From Halarcobacter sp. (GTDB lineage Bacteria > Campylobacterota > Campylobacteria > Campylobacterales > Arcobacteraceae), in the NCBI RefSeq assembly GCF_963675975.1, contig NZ_OY780939.1, positions 2,418,001-2,482,000 of the forward strand: a DNA stretch of 64,000 nucleotides, given 5' to 3'. The first letter of the stretch is position 1. Each line of letters starts with the position of its first letter. Made by a program: the position numbers and the translations under genes. Shown here in pieces: positions 17,495 to 26,537 of this stretch. The notes below the pieces were generated by a model. That model worked only from the letters and a program-made list of their open reading frames with translations. It ran no database searches and had not been told where the DNA came from.

Positions 17495-18800
17495 TATTAA
17501 CCTCCCCATTTGCTTTTACTTCCCAAGTAACAATTGCATTTCTGTGATATACAGATTCTACACCTACTACAGAAGTTTCTTGATCAATAGTTGGTTGAAC
17601 ATTGCCTGCATCATCTACAGCCCTACTAGATAAAAACATAGGTTTCCCTTCCCATTTAAATATATAAGAGAATCTTGTCCATGCTTTTGGTAAAACTAAT
17701 CCTTTTAAACTAGCTTCAACCCAATTATCACCACCATCAAAAGAAATATCAACATGCTTAATTGTACCGTGACCAGACCAAGCTAAACCTTCGATTTCAA
17801 CTAAATCACCTTTTTTAAGGTTAGTCCAAGGTTTTTCAGGACATGGTGAAGTAACTACAGAATTAACTTCATTTGGCCAGAAATATTGAATTGCTTTTCC
17901 AGTTTTTTGTAACATCGTATATTTTGATGTTTCCTCTTTTGAATGCCAAGGTTTATCTGAGAATTCTAATCTTTTTAACCATTTAGTATTTAGATTACCT
18001 TCCCAACCTGGAACAATAAGTCTTAGAGGATAACCTTGTTCAGGTCTTAATGCTTCTCCATTTTGTCCCCAAACAAGCATTGCATCATCTAAAGCTTTTT
18101 CTACAGGTATTGTTCTTGGGTTACCAGCATTATCACTACCTTCTGATAACATCCATACAGCATCATCTTCTAAACCAATATCATCTAATACTGTTTTAAG
18201 CATAACACCTGTCCATTGTGCACAACTCATCATACCTTTCATGAATTGAAGATTGTTAAATTGTGGCCCTCTCCATCCAGTTGAACCATTTGCAGGACAC
18301 TCAATAAAGTAAATTCTACTTTCACTTGGATATTTTTTTAAGTCATCTAAAGTTAAAACAACTTCTCTTTTAACTTTTCCATGAATCATTAATCTAAATT
18401 TACTTGGATCTACATGTGCAGTTCCTCCGTGATCTCTTGTAAAGAAAAGACCATTTGGAGTAATTATACCTTCAGACTCATGTACAGGACACATAGATAC
18501 TGATGCATATGCATCACCTGAAGATAAAAGATCTGTTGTTCTTCTAGTATTATTGTGTTCATAAGGTGAAGGTATCCCATATAGATTTTTAGTAACCGGA
18601 TCACCTAGTTTTACTCCCCATTCAGCTTCTTCAACTATAGCAGCATCATCTGCTTTTAGTTTAACTGGAGATAAAACATTTGCTGCAGCAATAGCTCCCG
18701 CTGAATAAACTGCAGTTTTTCTAAAAAAGTCTCTTCTACTTAGTTTTTTTTCATCAACAGTAGAAAGTTCTTTTTCAGAATTTTTGATAACTTCCGTCAT
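17466..18800 (-). CDS. soxC: Sulfane dehydrogenase molybdenum subunit SoxC
   Basis: 444 residues with a Tat signal (SRRDFFRKT). A member of the sulfite-oxidase fold, with the molybdenum-ligating Cys in FIECPANGS, followed by the C-terminal dimerisation domain (from about GHGTIKHVDISFDGG). With SoxD it oxidises the sulfane sulfur left on SoxY, giving the full eight-electron oxidation of thiosulfate without sulfur globules. First gene of the sox transcript, with a strong AAGGAGG site. The molybdenum-cofactor gene moeA is divergent. Confidence 0.93.
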   Translation of the reverse strand: MTEVIKNSEKELSTVDEKKLSRRDFFRKTAVYSAGAIAAANVLSPVKLKADDAAIVEEAEWGVKLGDPVTKNLYGIPSPYEHNNTRRTTDLLSSGDAYASVSMCPVHESEGIITPNGLFFTRDHGGTAHVDPSKFRLMIHGKVKREVVLTLDDLKKYPSESRIYFIECPANGSTGWRGPQFNNLQFMKGMMSCAQWTGVMLKTVLDDIGLEDDAVWMLSEGSDNAGNPRTIPVEKALDDAMLVWGQNGEALRPEQGYPLRLIVPGWEGNLNTKWLKRLEFSDKPWHSKEETSKYTMLQKTGKAIQYFWPNEVNSVVTSPCPEKPWTNLKKGDLVEIEGLAWSGHGTIKHVDISFDGGDNWVEASLKGLVLPKAWTRFSYIFKWEGKPMFLSSRAVDDAGNVQPTIDQETSVVGVESVYHRNAIVTWEVKANGEVNNVHIRKHHA

Positions 18801-19162
18801 TATTCCTCCTTAAAAAATCAGTTACTAACGCAAAACCAAAAATAAATTTACTTTACTTATAATAGTTATAAGTACCCCTAATATTGGGTTCCATAAAAGT
18901 AAATTTACTTAAACTTATACGTATCATAACACCCAATTATATAAGTTTTTGTTATATAATGATGTATCTATTATTACGATATTTTTTCCTTAAGTCAATT
19001 ATTTTTTAACTTATATTTTAAAAAATTTCTTTTCGTAACATAATTAATACATCTTGCTATTTAGATGCTATTTTAAACATAAAAATAGCTTAATTTAGAC
19101 CTCTAAAGTGAACTTTTTTTTAGTATATGTTAATATTCCGTCAATAATATATGGAGCAAAAT
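18801..19162. promoter_or_regulatory. 362-base divergent spacer between soxC and moeA
   Basis: No coding frame is seen. It must hold the promoters for the sox operon (minus) and for moeA (plus). It contains the repeat-rich block described separately at 18843-18946 and an 8-base hairpin GCTATTTT / AAAATAGC at 19067-19089 without a T-run on either side. Sequence between them is AT-rich and featureless to me. Confidence 0.6.
18843..18946. promoter_or_regulatory. Nested and repeated inverted repeats upstream of soxC
   Basis: Outer arms TAAATTTACTTT (18843-18854) and AAAGTAAATTTA (18896-18907) are perfect complements. Inside is the palindrome ACTTATAATAGTTATAAGT (18855-18873). A second ACTTATA (18913-18919) pairs with TATAAGT (18940-18946), and ATTGGGT (18883-18889) pairs with ACCCAAT (18931-18937). 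The 7-base half-site thus occurs four times as two inverted pairs, 55-145 bases upstream of the soxC start: an operator array or a structured leader. Confidence 0.55.
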
Positions 19163-20383
19163 ATGAAAAAATATATCAATTATGAAGAGTCTTTAACAAT
19201 ACTAAGTAATATAGAATTTAAAGGAAAAAATAAGGAAAAACTTTTTTTAACGAATGCACTCGGTAAAACCATAGCTGAGGATATTATAGCGAATGGTAAT
19301 TCACCAGAACACCCTACTTCTGGTATGGATGGGTATGCAATTAAATTTGAAGACCAAAAAAATGAATTTATAGAAATAATAGATAAAAATCCTGCAGGTT
19401 CTGTTACAAGTTCTGAAGTAATAACAGGTACAACTATTAAAACATTTACTGGTTCACTTATGCCAAAAGGAGCTGATACTTTAATACCAGTTGAAAATGT
19501 TGAAGTAAAAGATAATAAAATTTACATAACAAATAGTGTACCTAAAGGTTTTGCCGTAAGAGATATTGGAGAGAACTATAAAAAAGATGAAATACTTATA
19601 AAAGCAGGTTCAACTATAGGCTTTGCAGAAATAGGTGTTTTAGCATCATTAAATATAGCACAGGTTTATGTATCAAAATCTCCAATTGTAAGTATTGCAA
19701 GTACAGGAAGTGAAATATTAGATATAGGAGAAGAACAAACAAATAATTCTCAAATAAGAAGTTCAAATCATCTTACTGTTGAAGCAATTGCTAAAAAAGC
19801 TGGGGCTAATACAATACAAATGGGGATAGTAAAAGATGATATAGATACTATAACTGAAATGATGACAAATGCTTTAGAGACTTCAGATATATTAGTAACC
19901 ACTGGTGGAGTTTCAAAAGGTGATTATGATTTTGTACAAGATGTAGTTAAAGAGAGATTAGGTGCAGAAGTTTTATTTCATGGAGTAAAAGTTAAACCTG
20001 GTGGTCCCCTATTAATTGCAAAAAAAGATAATAAACTTATAATCTCTTTACCGGGATTTGCATACTCTTCAACTGTTTGTGCTATTTTATATCTTATACC
20101 TATGATATATAAATTTATGGATACTAAAAAAGAGCATAAAATTGTTAAAGCAAGAATAGATAGAGATTTTCCAAGAAAAATGCCAAAAACAGTATTTACA
20201 GCTTGTAATATTAAATATGAAGATGGTGAATATAAAATTGATTTTGATGGTAAAAAACAAGGAACAAGTGCAATTTTAACTAATATGCTAGGAGCATCTG
20301 CTTTATTAATTCAAAAAGAAGATAGTGAAGATATTAAAGCTAATGATTTAGTTGATGTATTATTGCTAGATGAATTGAAATAA
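19163..20383 (+). CDS. moeA: Molybdopterin molybdenumtransferase MoeA
   Basis: 406 residues. MoeA inserts molybdate into adenylated molybdopterin, the last step of cofactor synthesis. Typical segments are visible: PEHPTSGMDGYA, TGSLMPKGADT, RDIGENYKK, VSIASTGSEI, TTGGVSKGDYDF and KPGGPLLIA, and SLPGFAYS. The frame begins at 19151, but GGAG lies 6 bases before the ATG at 19163. It is divergent from soxC, whose product needs this cofactor. The next gene starts two bases after its stop. Confidence 0.93.
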   Translation: MKKYINYEESLTILSNIEFKGKNKEKLFLTNALGKTIAEDIIANGNSPEHPTSGMDGYAIKFEDQKNEFIEIIDKNPAGSVTSSEVITGTTIKTFTGSLMPKGADTLIPVENVEVKDNKIYITNSVPKGFAVRDIGENYKKDEILIKAGSTIGFAEIGVLASLNIAQVYVSKSPIVSIASTGSEILDIGEEQTNNSQIRSSNHLTVEAIAKKAGANTIQMGIVKDDIDTITEMMTNALETSDILVTTGGVSKGDYDFVQDVVKERLGAEVLFHGVKVKPGGPLLIAKKDNKLIISLPGFAYSSTVCAILYLIPMIYKFMDTKKEHKIVKARIDRDFPRKMPKTVFTACNIKYEDGEYKIDFDGKKQGTSAILTNMLGASALLIQKEDSEDIKANDLVDVLLLDELK

Positions 20384-20385
20384 TA

Positions 20386-21285
20386 ATGAAAGAGGGACAA
20401 GTATATTTATTATTAGCTATATGTGTTTTAATCTGGTCTGGTAATTTTGTATTAGGAAGATTTGTAAGCTCTGAAATGCAAGCAGTTGAACTTGCATTTT
20501 TCAGATGGTTATTTGTAGTTATATTAACAATACCCTTATTGTTTAAAATAGATATTAAAAAAGTTATTAGAGTTTATAAAGAAAATTTTCTATTTCTTAC
20601 TTTTTTAGGTTTTATTGGTATTACACTATTTAATACTTTAGTTTATATTGCTTTACACACCACAACAGCCACAAATGCTTTATTGATTAATTCAATTATT
20701 CCTATACTAATATTAGTTTTTTCTTTTATTATTTTAAAAACAAAAATTTCTAAACTTCAAACAGTAGGAATATTATTATCTACTTTTGGAGTTGTATTTT
20801 TAGTTTTAAAAGGTGATTTGTCAAATATACTGCATTTGGAATTTACTAAAGGTGATTTATGGATTATTGCTAGTTCTATTACTTGGGCTACATATTCAAC
20901 ACTTATAAAATTAAAGCCAAAAACCTTATCTCACTTAGAGTTATTTATACTTTTAGTTTATATAGGATTTATTTTATTATTGCCTTGGTATCTAATTCAA
21001 GGTTATAGTTTAGATAGGGAGATAACTATATTAAAAAACAATTGGTATTTTTTTATATATGTTTCATTATTTGCATCTTTAACTTCATTTTATCTATGGC
21101 ACTTAGGTATAGAAGAGATAGGAGCAGAGAAGACTGGTCAATTTACTCACTTAATGCCTCTTTTTGGAGCTACACTAGCTTTTATATTTTTAGATGAGTT
21201 ACCACACCTTTACCATCTAATTGGTGCTTTATTTATTGCTTTGGGGATTTATATATCTTTGTTTATAAAAAAGGTAAAAAAGTAG
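20386..21285 (+). CDS. DMT-superfamily (EamA) transporter
   Basis: 299 residues with about ten hydrophobic helices in two EamA repeats (FVLGRFVSSEMQAVELAFFRW in the first, SSITWATYSTLIKL in the second). Such proteins export amino acids or other small metabolites; the substrate cannot be read from the sequence. It starts two bases after moeA, so is co-transcribed, and ends in a convergent terminator with rmuC. Confidence 0.85.
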   Translation: MKEGQVYLLLAICVLIWSGNFVLGRFVSSEMQAVELAFFRWLFVVILTIPLLFKIDIKKVIRVYKENFLFLTFLGFIGITLFNTLVYIALHTTTATNALLINSIIPILILVFSFIILKTKISKLQTVGILLSTFGVVFLVLKGDLSNILHLEFTKGDLWIIASSITWATYSTLIKLKPKTLSHLELFILLVYIGFILLLPWYLIQGYSLDREITILKNNWYFFIYVSLFASLTSFYLWHLGIEEIGAEKTGQFTHLMPLFGATLAFIFLDELPHLYHLIGALFIALGIYISLFIKKVKK

Positions 21286-21303
21286 TCTTAAATTAAGACT
21301 ACT
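21281..21303. terminator. Bidirectional terminator
   Basis: Perfect 11-base arms AGTAGTCTTAA / TTAAGACTACT around one base, overlapping the stop codons of the convergent DMT transporter and rmuC genes. Confidence 0.75.
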
Positions 21304-22630
21304 AATCCTCTAGTAGTTTTTGAGAATCAATTCTTTTTTTAGTTTTAACACCAAGTTCAATAAACTCTTCACTTCTTCTAATAAGATTTCCTTTACCTGT
21401 TGAAAGTTTATTCATAGCATCATCATAAGCTTTACTTGTTCTATTAATATTAACTCCAATAGCTTCCATATCATTTACAAAACTAGCAAATTTATCATAT
21501 AAATCAGCTGCCTTTTTAGATATTAATAAAGCATTTTCATTTTGATGTTCATATCGCCAAATATTTTCTATAGTTCTTAAGGTAGCAAATAAAGTTGAAG
21601 GAGAAACAAGCATAATATTGTTTTCAAATGCTGTTTTAAAAAGATTGTTATCCATTGAAGCAGCTAACATAAAAGCACCTTCAATAGGAATAAACATCAA
21701 AACAAAATCTAATGTTTTAACTGCTTCTATATTTTCATAACTTTTAATACTAAGACCCTTAATATGTGCATAAATTGATTTAATTAGCTCTTTTGATGCT
21801 ATTTCTTTTTCAACATCATTTTGTGCTTCATTATACTTTACATAAGCATTTAAAGAAACCTTTGAATCAATAACTATATCTTTTTCTTGAGGAAGGTGAA
21901 CTATAACATCTGGTCTTAGTCTTTTTCCATTTTCATCTGTAAATGAGCCTTGTGTACTGTATTCTATACCTTCTCTTAATCCTGTTTGCTCTAAGATTTT
22001 AGAAAGTATTAATTCTCCCCAATCACCTTGAGTTCTATTTTCACCCTTTAAAGCTTTCGTTAAATTTATTGCATCTTGAGAGATTTGATTGTTTAAATCT
22101 TTTAGATTTTTTATTTCTGTAAGTAAAGAAACCCTTTGTTTTGTTTCTTCATTATAAATATCATTTACCCTCTTTCCAAAAGATGACAATTGTTCTTTAA
22201 AAGGATTTAACATCTGATTTAAATTGTTTGATGATTTTTTATTATTTTCTTCAAAAAGTTTATTTGCAAGATTTTCAAACTCTTCTTTTAATCTTACTTT
22301 TGAATTTTCTAAAAACTCAATTTTCTCTTTTAAATTTTCTTCTTGTATTTTTGCTCTACTTCTTTCATGTTCTAAAGTTTCTGCAAAATTTGTTTCTATA
22401 AGCTCTATTTTTTCTTCATATGATTTATCTTTTAAAGATAAAGACTCTTCAAATTTTGAAATTGTAGTTTTAAGATTAGATACTAAAGATTCGTAAGAGT
22501 TTTTTGTTAGTTCAAGTTTGTCTTCTAACATATTTACTTTTTGTCGCAGAATCAGCCAAACTACTAATCCTGCAACAAGTAAACCTGCTAAAAATGATAT
22601 AACTGTTAATAAATTATTATCAATTTCCAT
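21302..22630 (-). CDS. rmuC: DNA recombination protein RmuC
   Basis: 442 residues. One N-terminal membrane helix (about 8-26), a long coiled coil (about 30-190), then the nuclease-like RmuC domain with GDWGELIL, LRPDVIVHLP, VIDSKVSLNAY and FIPIEGAF. RmuC limits sequence inversions at short repeats; the PD-(D/E)xK-type residues (RPD..IDSK) are present. It overlaps the upstream protease gene by 11 bases. Confidence 0.9.
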   Translation of the reverse strand: MEIDNNLLTVISFLAGLLVAGLVVWLILRQKVNMLEDKLELTKNSYESLVSNLKTTISKFEESLSLKDKSYEEKIELIETNFAETLEHERSRAKIQEENLKEKIEFLENSKVRLKEEFENLANKLFEENNKKSSNNLNQMLNPFKEQLSSFGKRVNDIYNEETKQRVSLLTEIKNLKDLNNQISQDAINLTKALKGENRTQGDWGELILSKILEQTGLREGIEYSTQGSFTDENGKRLRPDVIVHLPQEKDIVIDSKVSLNAYVKYNEAQNDVEKEIASKELIKSIYAHIKGLSIKSYENIEAVKTLDFVLMFIPIEGAFMLAASMDNNLFKTAFENNIMLVSPSTLFATLRTIENIWRYEHQNENALLISKKAADLYDKFASFVNDMEAIGVNINRTSKAYDDAMNKLSTGKGNLIRRSEEFIELGVKTKKRIDSQKLLED

Positions 22631-23870
22631 CAGCGTAAATACTGTCCTTTAGTGCTTCTTCACTATTTTCATGAACATTGTAACCTAACTCTTTAAATCT
22701 CTCAACTAACGGAGGATGAGAGTAGTAAAAGAATATATATAAAGGATGAGATAGTGGAAATGATTTATTTTCATTTGCAAGTTTTAATAAAGCACTTATC
22801 AAATCCTCTTTACTTTGCATATTTGATCCAAACTCATCAGCTGCATATTCATTATGTCTTGAAATCAGTGAGATTAAAGGCATAAGGAAAAATGAAAGGA
22901 TAGGAGAAAAAAGTAAAAATACAGCAATAATTGCATAAGGCTCATTATTTAAACCTAATCCTAAAAATATCTCATCGCTTAGATTTCCAAATATAGCAAA
23001 GAAAACAAACATAACTACACCCATAATACCAATATTTTTTAAGATATCACCATTTTTAAAGTGCCCTAGCTCATGACCTAAAACTGCTAAAAGTTCATTG
23101 TGTGATAATTTTTCTATTAAAGTATCAAATAGAACTACCCTTTTAGTACTTCCTAAACCACCAAAATATGCATTTAATCTATTGTCTCTTTTACTTGCAT
23201 CAACAGAAAAAACACCTGAACTTTTAAAACCTACTTGATTTAACAAGTTTATAATTTTTTCTTCTAACTCTTTATCTTTTAAAGCTTCAAACTTATCAAA
23301 CATTTTGTCTCTGATAACTGGATACAACATATTTATTAAAATAATAACTGCAAAAATAAAAACAAACCCCCAAATCCACCAAGTAGAAAAATTACCCATA
23401 ATCCAAGAGATTGCCGCTATTACAATAGAACCAAACAATAAAAATAAAATACCAGTTTTAATTGTATCTTTTATAAATAATGCTGGAGTCATATTAGAAA
23501 AACCATATTTTTTATCTAATTTAAAAGTTGAATATAGATCAAATGGAAGACCTAACAACCAATTTATAATAATAAATAAATCAATAAAAACTACTGCTTT
23601 TAAAATACTTGATTCAATAAGAATTACAGAGTCTAAAGTTTTTAAACCAAAACCAATCCAAATAATAAATAAAATAAAGCTATAAAACGATGAAAGAATT
23701 GTAACTTTTTCTTTCTCAATTGTATAATTTGCTGCTTCAGAATATTTATTGTTATCTAAAATAATAGGTTTCATATTTTTTGCATTTTTAACAAATCCAA
23801 TTTGCATAAATGATGTGTATGTAGAAACTAAAAAATATAAACAATAAGAAATAACAAATACTTCTAACAC
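22620..23870 (-). CDS. M48 family (Ste24/HtpX-like) membrane metallopeptidase
   Basis: 416 residues with several membrane helices in the N-terminal half and an M48 domain. The zinc site is HELGH in LGHELGHFKNGD, and the third ligand lies in NEYAADEFG. The layout (long multi-helix N-terminus, HExxH, two more helices, then NEYxAD) matches CAAX-protease-like Ste24 proteins, which act in membrane protein quality control. The start is GTG, with AGGA 8 bases upstream. Translationally coupled to rmuC. Confidence 0.88.
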   Translation of the reverse strand: MLEVFVISYCLYFLVSTYTSFMQIGFVKNAKNMKPIILDNNKYSEAANYTIEKEKVTILSSFYSFILFIIWIGFGLKTLDSVILIESSILKAVVFIDLFIIINWLLGLPFDLYSTFKLDKKYGFSNMTPALFIKDTIKTGILFLLFGSIVIAAISWIMGNFSTWWIWGFVFIFAVIILINMLYPVIRDKMFDKFEALKDKELEEKIINLLNQVGFKSSGVFSVDASKRDNRLNAYFGGLGSTKRVVLFDTLIEKLSHNELLAVLGHELGHFKNGDILKNIGIMGVVMFVFFAIFGNLSDEIFLGLGLNNEPYAIIAVFLLFSPILSFFLMPLISLISRHNEYAADEFGSNMQSKEDLISALLKLANENKSFPLSHPLYIFFYYSHPPLVERFKELGYNVHENSEEALKDSIYADGN

Positions 23871-23944
23871 TAATTTGTCCTTTATATAGTAATTAAAAGT
23901 GTTATTGTAGCTTTTTAGAACTTGTTATTTATTGAAAACTTGTA

Positions 23945-24955
23945 TCAGTTATCTTCGTTAAGGTCATCTTTAGAAAGACAAACTTTATTTCTTCCTTGAC
24001 GTTTAGCATCATATAAAGCTAAGTCTGCTCTGTGAAGTACAATCTCAAGACTTGGATCATCATAATGAAGCATAGTTACACCTATACTTACAGTAAATCT
24101 TATGATTTCATCTTTTAGGGTTTCTATTTCTAAATTCTCTATTTCACTTCTTATGTTTTCTGCTGCTTTTAAAGCACCTCTTTCTGAAGTATTAGGTAAT
24201 ACAGCTGCAAACTCTTCCCCACCAAGTCTTCCAAAGATATCTGATTTTCTTAATGTTTCTCTTGCTTTTTGAGCCATTTGTCTTATTACTTCATCTCCTG
24301 CTGCATGACCAAATACGTCATTTATCATTTTAAATTTATCAATATCAATCATTAAAACAGCAAGTTTTTTATTCTCGCGTCTTGCATAATTAACCATAGG
24401 AGATGATGATTCATAAAAACTTCTTCTATTGTTTACACCTGTTAAAGCATCCGTTGTAGCTAAAAGTTCAAGTTTAACATTTATATCGTTTAACTCTCTA
24501 GTTCTTTTCTCTACTGCACTTTCAAGTACCCTTTGATAATCTCTTAATCTTCTATCTTGTGCATTTTGCTTAATAGCTTCTAATATTATTAATTCAAAAT
24601 CTACTGTATCAAACTTTCTTGGAATAATTTGATAAACTGAAGCATTATTTATTATTTTAGATAATGAATCAATTGTAACAATATCATCAAAAAGTATATT
24701 TCTTGTATTGGGAGAATTTTTATATAATTCAATAATAAATTTGTCACAATTCATCTTAGAATTATCGTTTCCTAATATAGTAATAAGTATCTCATTTCCA
24801 GCTATAATATAATTGTAACAGCCTATTAAAGCCTGTTCTGTACTAATATAACTTTCTACAATATAATCAGAATCCACTATTCTAGATATTTTATTATATA
24901 AAGAGTCTAATACTTCAATATTATTATCAATACATGCAATTACATATTTAGCCAT
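23945..24955 (-). CDS. Diguanylate cyclase with degenerate receiver domain
   Basis: 336 residues. The N-terminal ~125 residues look like a response-regulator receiver (ACIDNN, later IPRKF), but the strand that should carry the phosphoacceptor Asp reads ITILGNDNSKMN, so phosphorylation is doubtful. A short coiled coil leads into a GGDEF domain with the active site RLGGEEF and an inhibitory RxxD site (RKSD) five residues before it. It should make cyclic di-GMP with product feedback. No partner kinase is adjacent; the upstream gap of about 200 bases shows nothing recognisable. Confidence 0.85.
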   Translation of the reverse strand: MAKYVIACIDNNIEVLDSLYNKISRIVDSDYIVESYISTEQALIGCYNYIIAGNEILITILGNDNSKMNCDKFIIELYKNSPNTRNILFDDIVTIDSLSKIINNASVYQIIPRKFDTVDFELIILEAIKQNAQDRRLRDYQRVLESAVEKRTRELNDINVKLELLATTDALTGVNNRRSFYESSSPMVNYARRENKKLAVLMIDIDKFKMINDVFGHAAGDEVIRQMAQKARETLRKSDIFGRLGGEEFAAVLPNTSERGALKAAENIRSEIENLEIETLKDEIIRFTVSIGVTMLHYDDPSLEIVLHRADLALYDAKRQGRNKVCLSKDDLNEDN

Positions 24956-25154
24956 AAACGATTTATCCCAACATTATTTTAAATTATAATTAATAATTAT
25001 TTATAAAGGCCCGTATTTTATCTAAAAAAAAATAAAAGAAAAGAATATAAAAATATTATTTCTAATTTTAAAAATTATTTATTAAAAATTAATAAATTTT
25101 ACTTATTATATTAATGAAAAAATCAAGGTTTAAAGAAGTTTATATTTATTATAT

Positions 25155-25517
25155 TTATTCAAAAATTTCTAAAATTTGTTTTGGGATTCTTGTAGGTTTT
25201 GAGTTTTTTAAGTAAACTAACTTAACTTTTGAAGAAAAAAGTAGTTCATTCTCCCTAAAAACTTCTTGTAATATTTCTACTGTTGCAGCAGTTTTTGACA
25301 GTACTTTTGTAGTAACATCTAAAAGGTCACCAAATTTTGCAGATTTTATATACTCAGCTTCAATACCTTTAACAACAAAAAATTCATTGTCTTGATGAGG
25401 AGATAAGCCTTTTTCAAAGAATATATTACTTCTAGCTCTTTCACAAAATTTTAAGTAGTTTGCAAAATAAACTATTCCACCACAATCTGTATCTTCATAA
25501 AAAACTCTTATTTTCAT
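25155..25517 (-). CDS. ybgC: Acyl-CoA thioesterase of the YbgC/4HBT family
   Basis: 120 residues with the hot-dog fold signature YEDTDCGGIVYFANYLKFCERAR, where the Asp is catalytic. YbgC hydrolyses short acyl-CoA or acyl-ACP and is usually associated with tol-pal genes, which are absent here. The frame opens at a TTG at 25523, but AGGA with 7-base spacing points to the ATG at 25517. Confidence 0.88.
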   Translation of the reverse strand: MKIRVFYEDTDCGGIVYFANYLKFCERARSNIFFEKGLSPHQDNEFFVVKGIEAEYIKSAKFGDLLDVTTKVLSKTAATVEILQEVFRENELLFSSKVKLVYLKNSKPTRIPKQILEIFE

Positions 25518-25554
25518 TTTCAAATCCTATTTAAAACACAGATTATAGCAAGTA

Positions 25555-25580
25555 GTGTATTTGAATTACTTCAAATACAC
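25555..25580 (-). terminator. Hairpin downstream of the cupin gene
   Basis: Perfect 11-base stem GTGTATTTGAA / TTCAAATACAC with loop TTAC, 9 bases after the cupin stop. No T-run follows, so it could also be a stabilising 3' hairpin. Confidence 0.5.
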
Positions 25581-25588
25581 ATTAAGTT

Positions 25589-26026
25589 TTATGCTAATTT
25601 ATTAAAATATTCATCATCTACAGGTTCAAGCCATTCATTACTTGTTTCTTCACCTGGAACTTCTACTGAGATATGACTAAACCAACTATCAGCTTTTGCT
25701 CCGTGCCAGTGTTTTGTATTTGCTGGGATAACAACTATACTACCCTCTTTTAAACTTACAGGTGCTTGTCCCTCTTGTTGATACCACCCCTCTCCTGCTG
25801 TACAAATTAGAATTTGTCCTCCACCACTTTTAGAATTGTGTTTATGCCAGTTATTTCTACATGCTGGCTCAAAAGTAACATTTGCTAGAAAAATTGGAGA
25901 TTCTTTTGGATTTACTAAAAAGTTTAGAAAAGAATCCCCAATAAAATATTTTGCATAAGCATCATTTGCATCACCTTGACCAAACATATTTGCTTTGTCA
26001 AATTCTTCTTTATTCATATATTTCAT
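25589..26026 (-). CDS. Small cupin-domain protein
   Basis: 145 residues forming one cupin barrel: HKHNSKSGGGQILICTAGEGWY supplies the first metal-binding motif (HxH...), and GSIVVIPANTKHWHG the second. It matches the short cupins often annotated with carboxymuconolactone decarboxylases, of unknown substrate. It is monocistronic, between the thioesterase and a small unknown gene, with AGGAT upstream. Confidence 0.8.
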   Translation of the reverse strand: MKYMNKEEFDKANMFGQGDANDAYAKYFIGDSFLNFLVNPKESPIFLANVTFEPACRNNWHKHNSKSGGGQILICTAGEGWYQQEGQAPVSLKEGSIVVIPANTKHWHGAKADSWFSHISVEVPGEETSNEWLEPVDDEYFNKLA

Positions 26027-26159
26027 GATATTATCCTATAAAATTAAATTTTTTAAGTATTTAATACTTTATTATAATTATAAGACTATATCAAAGATTT
26101 TGGTAGAACTTTTCTTTAAATAAATTGCCTAATTCTCTGAATTTTATAATTATTAGAAA

Positions 26160-26357
26160 TTAATGGGCAAATTCTTCTAAAATAAGTTTGGGCATCATTA
26201 AACCTATCTCTTTATAGTTATACTTTAAACTTTTAACAACTATAGAATATAAATCATGGTTTTTGTATTTTTCATGCCATCTATTTTCTTTATTTTCATA
26301 TATATTAAAATATTCAAATCTTATCTTATAAGCTTCAGTTATTAACTTTTTTTCCAT
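26160..26357 (-). CDS. Small hypothetical protein (65 aa)
   Basis: A charged, aromatic-rich protein of 65 residues with no signal peptide or recognised motif. The only upstream ribosome-binding-like sequence is a weak AAGAAAG. The codon choice looks like that of neighbouring genes. It stands alone between the cupin gene and a divergent histidine kinase. I am unsure that it is a gene. Confidence 0.35.
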   Translation of the reverse strand: MEKKLITEAYKIRFEYFNIYENKENRWHEKYKNHDLYSIVVKSLKYNYKEIGLMMPKLILEEFAH

Positions 26358-26537
26358 AATTTTCTTTCTTAAAATAATCTGTATTTTTAAATTAATTTAT
26401 TATATAAATAATAATTATTTTCTTTTGATTTTAATTATACCTAAAATTAGTACTTTCATTCAATTTTATAGTGAGTTATTTAATTAAAAATACTGTATAA
26501 TAATTATTAATTTTATAAATCTTAATACCTGAGCAAA

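Noticed and set aside
19067-19089. Hairpin GCTATTTT / AAAATAGC as a terminator upstream of moeA
   Set aside because: No T-run follows on either strand and no gene ends there; kept only as part of the spacer description.
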